A stretch of DNA of 64,000 bases, taken from Macrotis lagotis. Its lineage: Eukaryota > Chordata > Mammalia > Peramelemorphia > Peramelidae. The notes under the pieces are model-generated. The model saw nothing but the letters and a program-made list of their open reading frames with translations, did no database searches and was not told where the DNA came from. Positions within the stretch are counted from its first letter, which is position 1, and each line of letters starts with the position of its first letter. The stretch lies in NCBI RefSeq assembly GCF_037893015.1, contig NC_133660.1, forward strand, positions 282,907,067 through 282,971,066, in the 5' to 3' direction. Positions 50,480 through 62,530 of this stretch are shown piece after piece. A program made the translations under genes and the position numbers.

Positions 50480-53215
50480 GCTGACCTTGTCAAATTTAAG
50501 ATCAGCAGGTCATTGACCTGGCCTAGTCCGGCTATCGAGGGAAAAGAGAGATACCTTTGGATGCTGGTCTCCCAGGCTCTCTGCAAACAGAGGAGAGATG
50601 CTACTTCATCAGACTCCTCCCCGGTGCCCTCATCTAAGCCTGAGAGCGCACCAAATTTCTGTGGCAGTGATGAACAGACTCTCCACTTCTGTAATTCCTA
50701 GTGAGCACCTGGCTGTGTGTATGCTATTCTCCATCCTCCACTCACCTCTCCCTTTTTCGATCCCCTGCATTCCTCTGGTGTTCCCCATTCCTTCTTCCAT
50801 TGTGCCCTCTGGACACTGGTCTACCATTAACAAACTTGTTTCCCATAGCTTTCATCTTCTGGCTTCCCCTTGATGCACAGCCTCCCTGGTCTTCCTTTCC
50901 CAGCACTGGCTGCAAATAAATACATATCAAAATATATTTGTACAAAATTCCTCATTCTCTGTCCCCTTCCCCCAAACTAATCACAAGGGGAAATTGAAAC
51001 ATTTTTTGTGCGCCATTGTCATTTCCAGGCTTTCCCTCTACCTCCATCATTCATTAACTTCTCTGAGGTTCCCTCAATCCATATCTACACCCAATCAGAA
51101 TTCCAGTAGGTCTGAACAAAGCTGTAGAAAATCATGAACTGCTGATTGGATCCCCCCCACAAACTCAAGTTGCATCACCCCACTGGATATCACCTCACTG
51201 CAGCAAGGCAGTCCTTCTACAGCTCCCTTATTCCACTCAACATAGGAGCCTTTTCAAACCTTTTCTCACCTTTCCTCACCTTTCTTCAAATCTTCCATAG
51301 CTCCCTTCCTTGCCCCCTCAGCTGGGAACCTTGCCCCATATTTCACTGAAAAAAGATGGTCATTCTCTGAGAGTTCCCTGTCTTCCCCTTCTCATAAGCT
51401 CAAACTCCCAGAGCTCCCAGATGCCCTCTGCTGCCATCTCCTCCCTCACCCTATCTCACATAATGGGGTGACCCTTCTCTTGACAAGATGAGCCCCCCTA
51501 TAAGTGATCCTATTCCACCATCTTCTCCCTCAGATTGCCCCCTCTAGCATGCCCACTCTGACTTATTTTCAATCTTTTCACTATCTGTTCTCTGCTCCCC
51601 TATTACATGTCTTCTCCTTTCTCAAAAAGTCTTCACTTGATCTATCCCTGTTAGCTATCATTCCATCTCTCTCTCCTCCCTTTTGTGACTAAAATACTTA
51701 TGAAAACCATCCACAATGATTGATGCCTCTACTCTCTACTCTTCCCCTCTCCTCTCTCTTCCTCTCTTTCCCCTTCCCCCTTTCTGTCTGTTTGTCTGTC
51801 TCTGGCATTTCACGATTCTACTGAAACTGCTCTCTCTCCAAAGTGCCCATCATTTCTTAGTTGGCAAATGCAGTGGTCTCCTCATTCCTCAGCATTCTTG
51901 ATCTCTGCAGTCTTTGAAAATCTTGAATCACTCTTCTCTTGAGGTTTTCTGGACATGACTGTCTTTAGATTCTCCTCATACTTGTCTGATACATACCTCT
52001 GTCTTAGCTGGATCTTCAGCCGGGTTACACCTTAAACCCCGACTCCTGGGCCCTTTTCTCTTCTCTTCTTCTCTTCACTTTCTCTTGATGGATTCTCTCA
52101 TGGATTCATTCAGTTATTATCAAGTGATTCTCAAATGACTTAGCCAGTCCTAACCTCTCAGAGTCTGTCCAGTTTCCCTACTCTAACTGTCTCTTGGGCA
52201 TCTGAAACTAGATGTCGCCATACACCTTTAAAACTCAAAATTTAGCTCATTACCTCCTCCCTCCCCTTCCTCCCTTTCCTCCCTTTCCTCCTCAACTCTC
52301 ATTCCTTGTAGAGAGAACCAGCATCCTCCAGGTTCATAATCAAGGTGTCATTCTTGACTCCTTACTCTCCCATATTCAATCTGTTGCCAAGAACTGCAGA
52401 TTTGACCTTTGTAACATCTCTGGAATATGCCCCCTTCTGTCCTCTGACACGGACACCTCTCTAGTGCAACCCTCATTAGCCCACACCTCCATTCAGCTGC
52501 CAAAGTGATCTTCCTAAAGCATGGATCTAATCCTGTCACCTCCCTACTCAGTAAACCCTAGTGGCTCTCTATCACCTCCAGGATCAAATACAAAATGCTC
52601 TGTTGGCATTTAAAGCCTTTACACCTCTACAGCCTCTTTCTTTCCAGTCTTCTTACATCTTATTGCCTGCCAGTGACACTGGCCTCCTTGCTACGCCTCC
52701 CACATCTCTTATGGGACTCTTCCTGATCCCATGGACCATACTGTCTTTAGGATTTGAGTGGTTTGCCACTTCCTTTGCCAGTAAATAAAGGCAAATAGAG
52801 GTTAAGTGACTTGCCCAGGGTCATACTGCTAGTAAGTATCTGAGGCTAATTTTGAACTCAGGTCTCCCTCCCTCTGTGCACTGTCAGAGGCTGCTCTGAC
52901 ATCTCATTTGGCTCTGTCCTCCATACCTGGAATGCTCTCCCTCCCTTCTCTGCCTGCTGATTTCCCAGACTTCCTTCAAGTCTCAACTAAAATACCAACT
53001 GCTACAAGAAGCTTTTCGCACTTACTTTCTCACTTCAAGTGAGAAATTCCCTTAGTCAATTATCCCCAATTTATCTTTTTGTATCTTGTACAGTTGGGAA
53101 CAGGTAGTAAAGCCCTGGTTATTGGGAGATCCTTGAGGGCAGGGCTGTCTCTTGCCCAGGGCCTAGCTATCACCTTTACTCCCGGACCAAATGGCCTACT
53201 CACTAAACAATGTTT
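50480..53215 (+). mobile_element. CR1/L3-clade LINE fossil, long
   Basis: Runs through RT-region words ('CACTCTTCTCTTGAGGTTTT', 'AATCTGTTGCCAAGAACTGC', 'TCCATTCAGCTGCCAAAGTG', 'CTATCACCTCCAGGATCAAA') to the tail 'CCTTGAGGGCAGGGCTGTCT' near 53140. Split by a reversed SINE near 52755-52905. Many stops. Clade by recall, start approximate. Confidence 0.6.
52755..52905 (-). repeat. Reversed old SINE within the LINE fossil
   Basis: 'GAGTGGTTTGCCACTTCCTT', 'GTTAAGTGACTTGCCCAGGG' and 'TTTTGAACTCAGGTCTCCCT' in reverse SINE order. Confidence 0.65.
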
Positions 53216-53534
53216 TCTCATCCACAATGTTCTCTGCTGCCTAATCCATTTGAATTCTTTCTTCTCTGGTTTTTAGTGACACTTTTCTCTCCTGATTCTT
53301 TTGTTGGCTCCATCTTATCCCTAACTGGTTCTCCAAAGTCCTGCTGTATGTCTTCTTCTCTTCAACTCTCTTAGATTTAACTTTTGAACTCTATGCAGAT
53401 GGGAAACAAACACACCTATCCAGTCCATCTTTTCCCTGAGCTCCAGGTCTATATGACAAATGGCTTATTGGATGCTTCAAATTGAATGTGTCCTGGATTC
53501 ATCTTAAACTCAATAGGTCTAAAACTTTTAAGGG

Positions 53535-53765
53535 CAGATCAGTGACCCAGCAAACAGATTCATCTTCCTGAGTTCAAATCTGATTTCGGACACTTAGGAA
53601 CTGGGTGACCCTGTGCTAGTCACCTCATCCCATTTGCCTCAGTCCCTTATCTGCCAAATGAATGGGAGAAGGAAATGGCCGGCCCCTCCAATACCTTTGC
53701 CCAAAAGACCCCAAATGTGGGGTCATGAAGGGTCAGACACAACTGGGTCTCAGTTCCTCTCTCTC
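53535..53765 (+). repeat. Old long-type SINE
   Basis: 'GGAGAAGGAAATGGCCGGCC', 'AAAAGACCCCAAATGTGGGG' and 'GTCAGACACAACTGGGTCTC' identify the long variant's 3' body. Confidence 0.7.
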
Positions 53766-53769
53766 CCTC

Positions 53770-54250
53770 ACCCACAGACCCAATCAGATCTCGGTCTTGT
53801 CATTTTTGCTCTCACAGAGTCTCTCATTGGATGACTTCTGTCCACTCATACCAAGACTACCTTTGTTCTGATCCCTCCCTGGCTCCTTTCTCTTCATTCC
53901 TCTCCATCCTATACTCAGCTGCCAAAGGAATTTTCCTTAAGTACACAACTGACCATTTGACTCTTCTCTTTAATCAAAGCTCCCTCTCTTAAGCCCCAAC
54001 CTCCCTTTTCCACCTCATTGACCATTAGTCTTCCCCTGGGTCCTGGGATCCAACACACATTTCTGGCCTCCTGCCCTTTGGACCGGCCATCTCCCACTTC
54101 TGGAATGTATTCCTCCCTTAGCTTGGCCTCTTAAAGACTTTTTCTTCCATTGAGACACAATTTGAACACATCTTTGGAAAGAACTCTTGTCTGAACCTCC
54201 CTGTGGGAGCTAGGTGCTCTCCCTCCTCAACCAATTTATCTTTGAAGACT
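53770..54250 (+). mobile_element. LINE fossil fragment (CR1/L2 type)
   Basis: 'CAGCTGCCAAAGGAATTTTC' and 'CACTTCTGGAATGTATTCCT' fit a CR1/L2-like 3' region. Edges uncertain. Confidence 0.4.
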
Positions 54251-54335
54251 TTGTAAATATAAAGACAAATACACACACATTTATATATACACACCCACAT
54301 ACATACATATATATGTGTATTGATTACCTATCTAT

Positions 54336-54664
54336 TGTTGCCCTTCATTCTTGAAGAAAACCATGACATCAGTGAGATGATACTTAGCTAGATGGCACAG
54401 TAGATAGAGCACTGGTCTTGGAGTCAGGAGGATGGGAGTTGAAGTCCAGCCTCAGGCAGTTGACTCTTACCAGCTGTGTGACTTGGACAAGTCACTTAAC
54501 CCTACTTGCCTCACATCCAGGGCCATCTCCAGTTGTCCTGATTCTGGCCTCTGGACCCAGATGGCTCTGGAGGAGAAAGTGAGGCTGGAGACTTAGCACC
54601 TCTCAGTCAAATTCAATTTTCATGCATGCCATGGTTTCACATCCTTTATGTCATGGTCTTCTTC
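54336..54664 (+). mobile_element. RTE-linked SINE, interrupted at its 3' end
   Basis: A partial 3' end ('TTCTTGAAGAAAACCATGAC') is followed by a full copy from about 54381 to the 'CTTCTTCAAAAATTAAGGAC' end, where an L1 has inserted. Confidence 0.7.
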
Positions 54665-54680
54665 AAAAATTAAGGACAGA

Positions 54681-55183
54681 CATGGAACACTATTGTTCTA
54701 TTAGAAACCAGGAGGGATGGAAATTCAGGGAAGCCTGGAAGGATTTGCATGAACTGATGCTGAGTGAGATGAGCAGAACCAGAAAAACACTGAACACCCT
54801 AACAGCAACATGGGAGCAATGATTAACCTTGATGGACATGCTTATTTCATCAGTGCAATAATCAGGGACAGTTTGGGGCTGTATGCAATGGAGAATACCA
54901 TCTGTATCCAGAGAAAGAACTGGGGAGTTTGAACAAAGACCAAGGACTATTCCCTTTAATTTAGAAAAAAAAAACCTGCTATCTTATTGTCTGATCTTGC
55001 TATCTCTTATACTTTATGCTTCTTAAGGATGTGATTTCTCTCTCATCACACTCAATTTGGATCAATGTACAACAGGGAAACAAAGTAAAGACTGACAAAT
55101 AGCCTTCTGTGGGGGAGTGGGGGAGGGAAGTGAGATTGGGGAAAAATTGTAAAACTCAAAATAAATAAAATCTTTAATTTAAA
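54681..55183 (+). mobile_element. 5'-truncated L1 3' end in the RTE-linked SINE
   Basis: Starts in late L1 sequence ('CATGGAACACTATTGTTCTA') and ends 'AATAAATAAAATCTTTAATT' plus A-run. Target duplications AAAAATTAAGGACAGA (54665-54680) and AAAAAATGAAGGACAGA ending 55199. Same family as the 43.5-44.5 kb copy. Confidence 0.85.
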
Positions 55184-55200
55184 AAAAATGAAGGACAGAA

Positions 55201-55372
55201 GGGGCGGCTAGGTGGCAGAGTGGATAGAGCCCTGGAGTCAGGAGGACCTGAGTTCAAATCCGGCCTCAGACACTTCATAATTACCTAGCTGTGGGGCCTT
55301 GAGCAAGCCACTTAACTCCATTTGCCTTGCAAAAACCTAAAAACAAAAAAACCAAAACAAAACCAAAACAAA
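55201..55372 (+). mobile_element. tRNA-derived SINE abutting the L1 target duplication
   Basis: GGGGCGGCTAGGTGGCAGAG head, with a short deletion in the 'GAGCACC' block, and a long AAAAC-type tail. Confidence 0.88.
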
Positions 55373-55399
55373 GACTGAAACCTTACTTATTTGTGTTGC

Positions 55400-55860
55400 A
55401 TATATGCAAGTAGAGGTTTCTTTTCGTTCTTAGTGCTTGGCTCTCCTGGCCTGAAGAGGGTGCCTGGCCCATAATGGAAGGTGCTTCATAAATACTTATT
55501 GATTGAATGCTGATCCAAACTAGCCTACTTGATGTTCCTCATAAATGACCTTCTGCCTCCTATCTCCAGGCCTTTGCACAGGCTGTTTCCCCATGCCTGG
55601 TGTCATTCTTGATCGCCTTTACCTGGTAAGATCCCCAGCTTCCTTCTGAGCATAGCCCAGGTGCCACCTCCTTCAGGAAGCCTTTCTGGATCTTTCCAGG
55701 CACTCACGCTCTCCTCTTCCCCCTCCTCCCCTCAAATTACTTTGTATATTATGTATCAACCTATCCTCATAGATGTATTGTACCCCCAGGAGTAGGGTGT
55801 CAGCCTCCTGAGGGCAGTGGGGTTCCCTTGTGGCAGATGACCCCAGGCAGTTCTTATCTT
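55400..55860 (+). mobile_element. L2/CR1-type LINE 3' ends
   Basis: 'GGTGCTTCATAAATACTTAT' near 55490 and 'CAGGCCTTTGCACAGGCTGT', 'CTCCTTCAGGAAGCCTTTCT' near 55565-55690 are typical of L2-like 3' regions. Confidence 0.6.
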
Positions 55861-56038
55861 ACTGCATTTGTTTTCATCTTTCTATCGATCACATTAAGTA
55901 GACTTCTGGCCATAGAGTGGTCTTGTTTCAGGCTCAAGGTGAGGGATGAGGGGCGCACCAGTCCCTGCTCTCAAAAAGGAAAGACATGGAAAATGAAGTC
56001 AAGGGGATTGGTGAAGAAGTGTGAAGAGCTGGTTTTTG

Positions 56039-56270
56039 TTCTTTAGTTGTTTTCAGTTGTGTCTGATCCTCTGTGACCCATTTGGATTTTCTTGGCAAAA
56101 TTACCGGGGTGGTTGACCATTTCCTTCTCCAAGTCATTTGACAGAAGAAAAAACTGAGGCAGATAGGGAAAAGTGACTTGCCCAAGATCACCGAGCTGAG
56201 ATCACATTTGAACTCAGGTCTTCCCGACTCCAGGGCCAGTGCTCTGAGCACTCTGGCGTCCCCTAGTGGC
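56039..56270 (-). repeat. Reversed long-type SINE
   Basis: 'CAGTTGTGTCTGATCCTCTG', 'TTTTCTTGGCAAAATTACCG', 'TTTGAACTCAGGTCTTCCCG' in reverse order of the long variant. Confidence 0.75.
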
Positions 56271-58614
56271 CTTGCTGACTTACCTTAAACTAACCTGTGA
56301 GAGAGGGCAGGCTCTGTATTCTGCATGCTGATACCCCGGGGTGGTGTTCCATGATATTTTTTTCCTACATTCCAACTTCTCATTGGCCCTTTGCAAGCCC
56401 TTAGGCCTCATATAGTTTACTGTCATACGCCACCATTCCTTCGGCATCAGGGGTTAGCTAGATAGTTGGCATCTTTAGAATTGCCAGTAAGGCAATCCAC
56501 AACTGCAGATGAAAGGACCCATCTATTCCAGAGGCCTCAGTCTGCATCTTGGCTCCTCCCTGACCTTACTTTCTGGCTGCCAAGAACTAGGGGCCCTTCT
56601 TGGTTTTCGATCTGCTGCCAGCTTTTGACCTCATATCTCTATAGACTGAAGCACCAGAAATTTAGTTTTCGTTTACCCCAAGTAGGTCAGCCTGCTCCGC
56701 CCACCTGAAAGTCAGGGGTGCCAGAGGGAGGGCAGATTCCTTCAACATCCCTCCTCCTTGATGGTCCTATCTAGAGTGGAGATAAGAGTACATATGCAAC
56801 TTGTTGATATGCCTCAAAATATATAAATATTAATATATATGATATATATGTGTTTATAACATCTACTTCTATATTATATATAGATATATATATTCTAATT
56901 TCCCCCTGTATCCCTCTCCCTCCTTGAGAGTCATCCCTTATAAATAAGGGTTTAAAAAAAAAAAAAGAAAGAAAGAAGGAAAATTCAGCGAAATAAATTG
57001 CTATATAGAAAAACTAGTTCTTTCCACATACTGTCTCATAGCTCTGAACTCCTTCCCCCTACAAAGGGGCTGAAGGGGTGGGAGAGATCTTCTTTGGGAC
57101 CTCAGCTATTTGTCCTTTTACAGCATTCCCCCTCAATTGTTTTGGGTTGTTGGGTTGTTGGGGCTGTTTGCATGTATAGTATCATTCAATTGTCATGGGT
57201 ATGGCTGTCTTGGCTTTTCCTGCTTCCCTCTGGTTCTGTTCAGGAAGCTGCATTTCCATCCAGCCCTTCTCTGTTAGCCTGGGTCTGTGCATCTCCATCC
57301 ACTTCCCAAAGGTGCCTGGCAGGTTTCCTGATTGATGAGCATATCTCATGCCCATCATTCTTGCCCAGCTCTGACCCCTTTAGTGTTTCCAGGGCAGGTG
57401 GCTCCCTGTAGTGGGCTCTGTGTGTCAAAGGGCAACTTGGGACATCCCAGCCACTGTATTCCTGATCGTTTGCCACCACATAGAAGGATGTTATTTTTTA
57501 AACTGTAGAATATCATATAACGGTGCATGGTGCCTTTCATTCTCTGAAGTCAGGAAACCTTCTGGGGCAAGGAAACTCTTTTTCCCCAGAATTTTGAAAG
57601 CACTAGATCATAAACCAACTTCATCATGATGAAATTTTGAGTTGTCTGTCAGAGGGTGACCATCCCTTGTGATGCCTAGAAACAGACACACATAAAGACA
57701 CATAGACTCGCTCACAGACACTCAGACACACATACCCATTCCCTCTCTCTCATTGCCCTGGTCTCCCTACTCAGCGCTGGCTTCCAAGTAGCAGAATGGA
57801 GTAAGTGCTACCAGTATCCCAGGAGAGGGCGCTGATGCTCCTCCCAGGTGTTAGGTGCTTAGGTAACCCCTTTCTTAGCGGGCCTCTTCTCTAACAGTTT
57901 TGATACAGTCCCAGCAGGCTCCCCTGGTGCTGGCCAGCATCTGCTGCTCTATAGCCTGGGGTGGAGGACCTCAGCCTGCCAGCTACCCTGTGATTCCGAG
58001 CATCTGTTTGAGCCCATGATCACTCATTGAAGCCAGAGTCTTACAACTGAGGTATAGTGGATCATTTGAATAACTTTAAAGATTTTATCCTTGAAATATG
58101 ATTATCTGGTTTCACTCTCACCCCCTCCCTGCATGCCCCCTCTGTAATCTCTTCCTCATCCACTGGAAAAGCTACAGTAGCCCCCTTGCCCTTCTGCAGC
58201 TATCTGTTCAACCACCAAACCATCCATTAATTCATTCCTTCATTCCTCTGTCTATCCATCCACCCAACAATTCATACATCCATCCACCCAGCTATTCATC
58301 CATCTATTAAGTACCTGGGCTGTGCAGAGTTCTTTGCTAAGGCTTGGGGGGGGGGGGGGCAGGAGATTAGAGAGAAATAAGAACTGTGCTCTGTTCTCTC
58401 AGAGTGTAGAACCTGGGGACTAGGTGTTGCCCAGTGATTATTTAATAAAATCTATCTTTTCACATCATATTATAGCACTTTATACCTTACCCCCTTTTCA
58501 AGTACTCTCCATGAAATCCTCATGAGCCAAAGCATCATGAAAAGCCAGATCATTTCATGAACCATTTATACCATCCTGCCCACCAAACTTATTCCTTCCA
58601 ATTGTAGCCAAAGC
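56271..58614. other. Intergenic, no gene recognised
   Basis: Contains an ATATAT-rich low-complexity stretch (about 56815-56895) and a TCCATCC-rich stretch (about 58215-58305), a small relative in composition of the SNX32 intron array. Open frames are short and unsupported. Confidence 0.45.
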
Positions 58615-58985
58615 ATCAAGCAAAGCAAAATCTCTTTGGGGTGTTTTCATATACAGTCCCTCTAAATATACTCTTTCTCTCCTCTCTATAATATTCCAAC
58701 CATAGCCTTCTTCAACCAAATTATTAGGCACATTCTTTCCCCCCACCCTTAGCACCTCAACTAAAACCCTAATTAAAGGTAATTAAAGTATGGATTAAGT
58801 TAAAATCACTTCCTAATCTCTTTCTATCCAGTCCTCCTAAGTACATTCCCCACTCTGTCCCTATTGTACTACAAACCTCTAAGTATCTAGTAAAATCACT
58901 TCTGATTTAATTCTGTATAGAGCCTCTAAGTACTGGGACACTCTCTTAAGAACTTTAGAATTAAAGTAGCTCAAAGTAAATGTGA
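58615..58985. repeat. Possible degenerate ~88-bp tandem repeat
   Basis: AAAATC(A/T)CTT followed at a similar distance by CCTC(C)TAAGTAC-like words at about 58628, 58803 and 58893 (spacings about 175 and 90). Weak; may be a composition effect. Confidence 0.3.
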
Positions 58986-59029
58986 GATACATAAGTTTAG
59001 AGTAAATACCCCAGGGTGTTCACCTGCAC

Positions 59030-59185
59030 TATTTGTGCATGACCTGTGGTAGAGCATTCCAAACTCATGTTGGTCTAATCAGCCATAATCAGATGCACTG
59101 TAATTTGTTGCAAACACAGTCAGATCATTTTGGACCAATTTGGTGGTCTTCAGTAATGAAGGACAAGAACCAACCACACCCATAT
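59030..59185 (+). mobile_element. 3' end of an RTE-like LINE
   Basis: 'TGGTAGAGCATTCCAAACTC', 'TGTTGGTCTAATCAGCCATA', 'CAGATCATTTTGGACC' and 'AATGAAGGACAAGAACCAAC' match the reversed 3' end of the large element at 37030-37160. Confidence 0.75.
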
Positions 59186-59384
59186 CCATATTCAACCCTT
59201 TAACTATCCTAAGAGAATTACAATTCTCAAGTTACAAGTATTATTTTCCCTTGCAGGATTGTATGCACTGAAGATCCTCTACCTTCTCTACCAATGAAAA
59301 GTTGTTTCAATCTTTTCCTTGGTTTGTTTTTGGTGAGATTTGACCTCTATCTTGGCTCCACCCCAGAAATCCCTTTCTGATATT

Positions 59385-59530
59385 ATTATTTTTTTAATTT
59401 TATTTATTTAAGGTAATAGGATTAAGTGACTTGCCCAAGGTCACACAGCTAGGCAATTAATTGTTGAAGCTAGATCTGAACTCAGGTCCTCCTGAGTCCA
59501 GGGCTGGTGCTCTATCCACTGTACCACCTA
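59385..59530 (-). mobile_element. tRNA-derived SINE, reversed
   Basis: T-rich head, 'GGATTAAGTGACTTGCCCAA' and 'GCTCTATCCACTGTACCACC'. Its last bases are separated from an AGCTGCCACC word by about 20 inserted bases. Confidence 0.85.
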
Positions 59531-60936
59531 AAATTATCTTAACTAATATTAGCTGCCACCCAATATTATCTTAACAGAGTATGTTGAAAGATCCAAAGTC
59601 CTAAAATAATCCTCAAGTGGGTGATTGGCAGACTTCAGGAAAGACATAGCATTTGAACCAAGTTTCAGCCCACTATCCTGGACAAAGACATGAAGGCAGG
59701 AAACCAGAATCTGATGTCTGAGGCACAGGAATATTTCTTTATCTCCTAAGACCTTAGATGAGAACCTGGAACAGCCCAGGGGCCTCAACTATCATAGCTA
59801 GTCTTTCCACTGTACTTTAAGGCCATCATTATCCCCATTTTACAGATGAAGGACCCGAGGCTGAGAAAAGTCCAGCTTCTATCCACTGCGCTTCCCAGCC
59901 CCCCCCCCCCTTCTCAGAGACAAAGAGTTGACTTGAGTGTGGCATGGCTTTTTCTTTAAGTAGATAAGATCTGGGATCCGTGAGGAGAAAGAGGACATCT
60001 GTGGCTTGGACAACCAGACCTTCAGACTCCTGCTTCCAAGAGGGCCACTGCTGACACCTCAAGTCCTGGTGGTCTAGGCCGTGATGCTCCTCTTTCAGTG
60101 TACTCCAGAGGGGAGGAACAGCAGCTTCCTCTGAGCTAGCTTCTTCTCATTAAACGACAGTTATCCAAAATTCCTAGAACTAGGAACACATCTATGAAAG
60201 CGACAAAGAGAAATTGGAGAGATTATCCAGAATATGCAAGAATTTGTTCTCTCTTCTGATCTGTCAAACTTCTCCAGTGTCTGGCCCTTTGGCTTGGGAG
60301 CAAGCGGAAAATCTCACCAAGAAGGAAAAAAATCAAACCGGGAAATTGGCTCCTACTAGTTTCTAAGGTTTCTGAGGCTAGGAGTTAAGACTCATCTTGG
60401 GGGCCAGCTCCTGCACATGGCTGAGGCTTTGGGGATGGCGTGCCCTCTCCTTCTGAGTCTCTGACTCATGGTGGTTCTCATCTCTCTACACTACTCAGAG
60501 GCCTCTGGGATGGTCAGGAATCATCTCTCTCTCTTCCTCTGAATGCAGAACACGATTCAATCCCAGGAGTGCCCTTCAGGGAAGGTATTACATAGTTAAG
60601 AGAATCCTCCTGTGGGAGGGTCTCAAGGAGTCAAAGTAGAAAGGATATTGTCCTAGCTCCTGGGTGTAAAGGAGACAGGCCGCGTGAGCTCCCAGATCCC
60701 AGGGTCCCCTAACCCTAACCCTAACCTAGCAAGCTGTGCTGTATTTGCTTAGCAAGGAGAAGTCGTAAATAAGAACCAGGTTCCAGATCTGCTCCTGACA
60801 TGATGGCAGTGGGCTTCTGGACAAGTCACCCAAGCACTGGTCATTCAGGGAAGGCTTTGGGGAGCTTTCCTTGCCTGGGGGTTCTCTAGAGCTGTGAAAA
60901 TCTGTCTCTGAGAGAGAAAGCTTCTGATGAGTTAGA
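59531..60936. other. Intergenic, no gene recognised
   Basis: A short MIR-type piece ('CATTTTACAGATGAAGGACC', about 59835-59865). The rest is unique-looking. A CCCTAA run sits at 60706-60728. Confidence 0.4.
60706..60728. repeat. Short telomere-like CCCTAA run
   Basis: About 3.5 perfect CCCTAA units in unique sequence. Too short to prove a telomere-derived origin. Confidence 0.6.
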
Positions 60937-61257
60937 AATTTTTAATTTTACTTATTTAATGGGGCAATGGGGTTAAGATTGACTTGCCCAGCGGGCGGCT
61001 AGGTAGCACAGTGAATAGAGCACTGGCCCTGGAGTCAGGAGTACCTGAGTTCAAATCTGGCCTCAGACACTTAATAATTAGGTGTGTGGCCTTGGGCAAG
61101 CCACTTAACCCCATTTGCCTCACAAAAACCTTTAAAAAAAAAAGAATGACTTGCCCAAAGTCAAACAGTTAGGCAGTTATTTAAGTGTCTGAGATCAGAT
61201 TTGAACTCAGGTCCTCCTGACTCCAGGACTCTATCCACTGCACCACCTAGCTGCCCC
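60932..61257 (-). mobile_element. Reversed SINE split by a forward SINE
   Basis: The outer copy runs from a T-rich start to CACCTAGCTGCCCC at about 61256. Weak flanking repeats AAAGCTTCTG precede (60917) and follow (61258). Its body is interrupted at 60991-61141. Confidence 0.85.
60991..61141 (+). mobile_element. Inner SINE of the nested pair
   Basis: Target duplications AAGATTGACTTGCCCA (60975-60990) and AAGAATGACTTGCCCA (61142-61157) differ by one base and come from the outer SINE. Confidence 0.9.
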
Positions 61258-62425
61258 AAAAGCTTCTGTTGAATGGAGAATTTGTTCTTTTCCCTAGCCT
61301 TACTTCTCTGACTGGTAGACTAGGTCTAGTTTGGTTGGGCTTTAGTTATCCATTTTTTAAGGCAGGCTGGTACATTTTAGAGGTTTTCTTGCTAGATGAT
61401 TTTATTTGTGATTTTAATTAAAATAGGGGTCCCTTGTTTGAACTTGAGTGTTGAGAGATGATCTCTGGAAAGAAGTCTTGAGACCCAGAAGGCAGAAGCC
61501 CACAGCCAGGCCCTCCCATTCAGCCTCTTGATTGAGTCAATCCTAAGCAGGTACCATGGAGACCAACCAACCATCTTAGGCAAATTCTTCTTGGACACAT
61601 GTTTTGCATGTACAGAACACATACTTGTCACTGGAGAGGAAGGAAATGTAGGCCTGATCCAATCCAGGGCCTTCCCTCAAATTGCTCACAAAGGGGTGGG
61701 CTCAGCCATAATCTGAAATATTTCAGGTTCCAATGGATTTGGGGTCCTGTGTCTCAGCTCTGAAGTGTCTCAGGTTCATTGAAGATCCACCATTGAGTTG
61801 TCTGCATCATCATCATCATCGTGACCCACCCATGGACACTAAATCCACATTCTCTTCCCTTAGGTTTGTAGGCTTCCTGCGATCTGGAGGAAACTAAGCG
61901 TAGGATATCACAGACACTGGCATCCCACTCACTTTTTTAAAATTAAGAAAGAAAGAAAAAGGAAGAGAGTGAGAGAAAGTGATGGGAAGAGACCAAGGTA
62001 AAGTGAGCTACCCACTGGTGGGGAGATTGGAGGGAGGGTGCTGCTGGTGGACCCTCCAGCTCTGACAACTGCCTCTATTTCTCATGACCTCCCGGACCTC
62101 CAAATCACAGATGTCACTGAGACACTCTCATCCCATCCCTCCAGAGCAGTCAGGCCTACCTAGAGCCCAGCCTTTGACATAGGCCCAGACTAAGGCCCAG
62201 TATGTGTCCTGAAAGGGTTTGGGAGGAAGAGGAGGGGATGAGTGAAACCTGAATTATGCTCTCAGTCTCTGCACTAGGCAGAGAAGGGCCCTTGGGGCAT
62301 GTGCTCTTCTTACTCCTCTCCAGTGTTCTTCCTAATAGTCCACAGATGGGTCTCAGACTGTCTGGTTGACTATTTGAGGTGAGAACCAAGTCCCTTTGGT
62401 TCTTCTAAAATCCAAGCTTTTCCTA
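61258..62425. other. Intergenic, no gene recognised
   Basis: Short (CAT)n near 61807 and an AAGAAAG-rich purine patch near 61945. Nothing else. Confidence 0.4.
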
Positions 62426-62530
62426 ACACATGGAAGGTGCTACAGTGGATAGAGCCCTGAGACCTAAAGTTCTGCTAGAGCTGAGATCTAATCCAGCCTC
62501 AGATATTTGATAGCTCAGTGACCCTGTCCT
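62426..62530 (+). repeat. Degraded tRNA-SINE fragment
   Basis: 'GTGCTACAGTGGATAGAGCC' then 'TCCAGCCTCAGATATTTGAT'. Confidence 0.65.

Noticed and set aside
58555-58755. 66-codon minus-strand frame (MLRVGGKNVPNNLVEEGYGW)
   Set aside because: No known family recognised and no splice or promoter support; short frames of this size are expected by chance.
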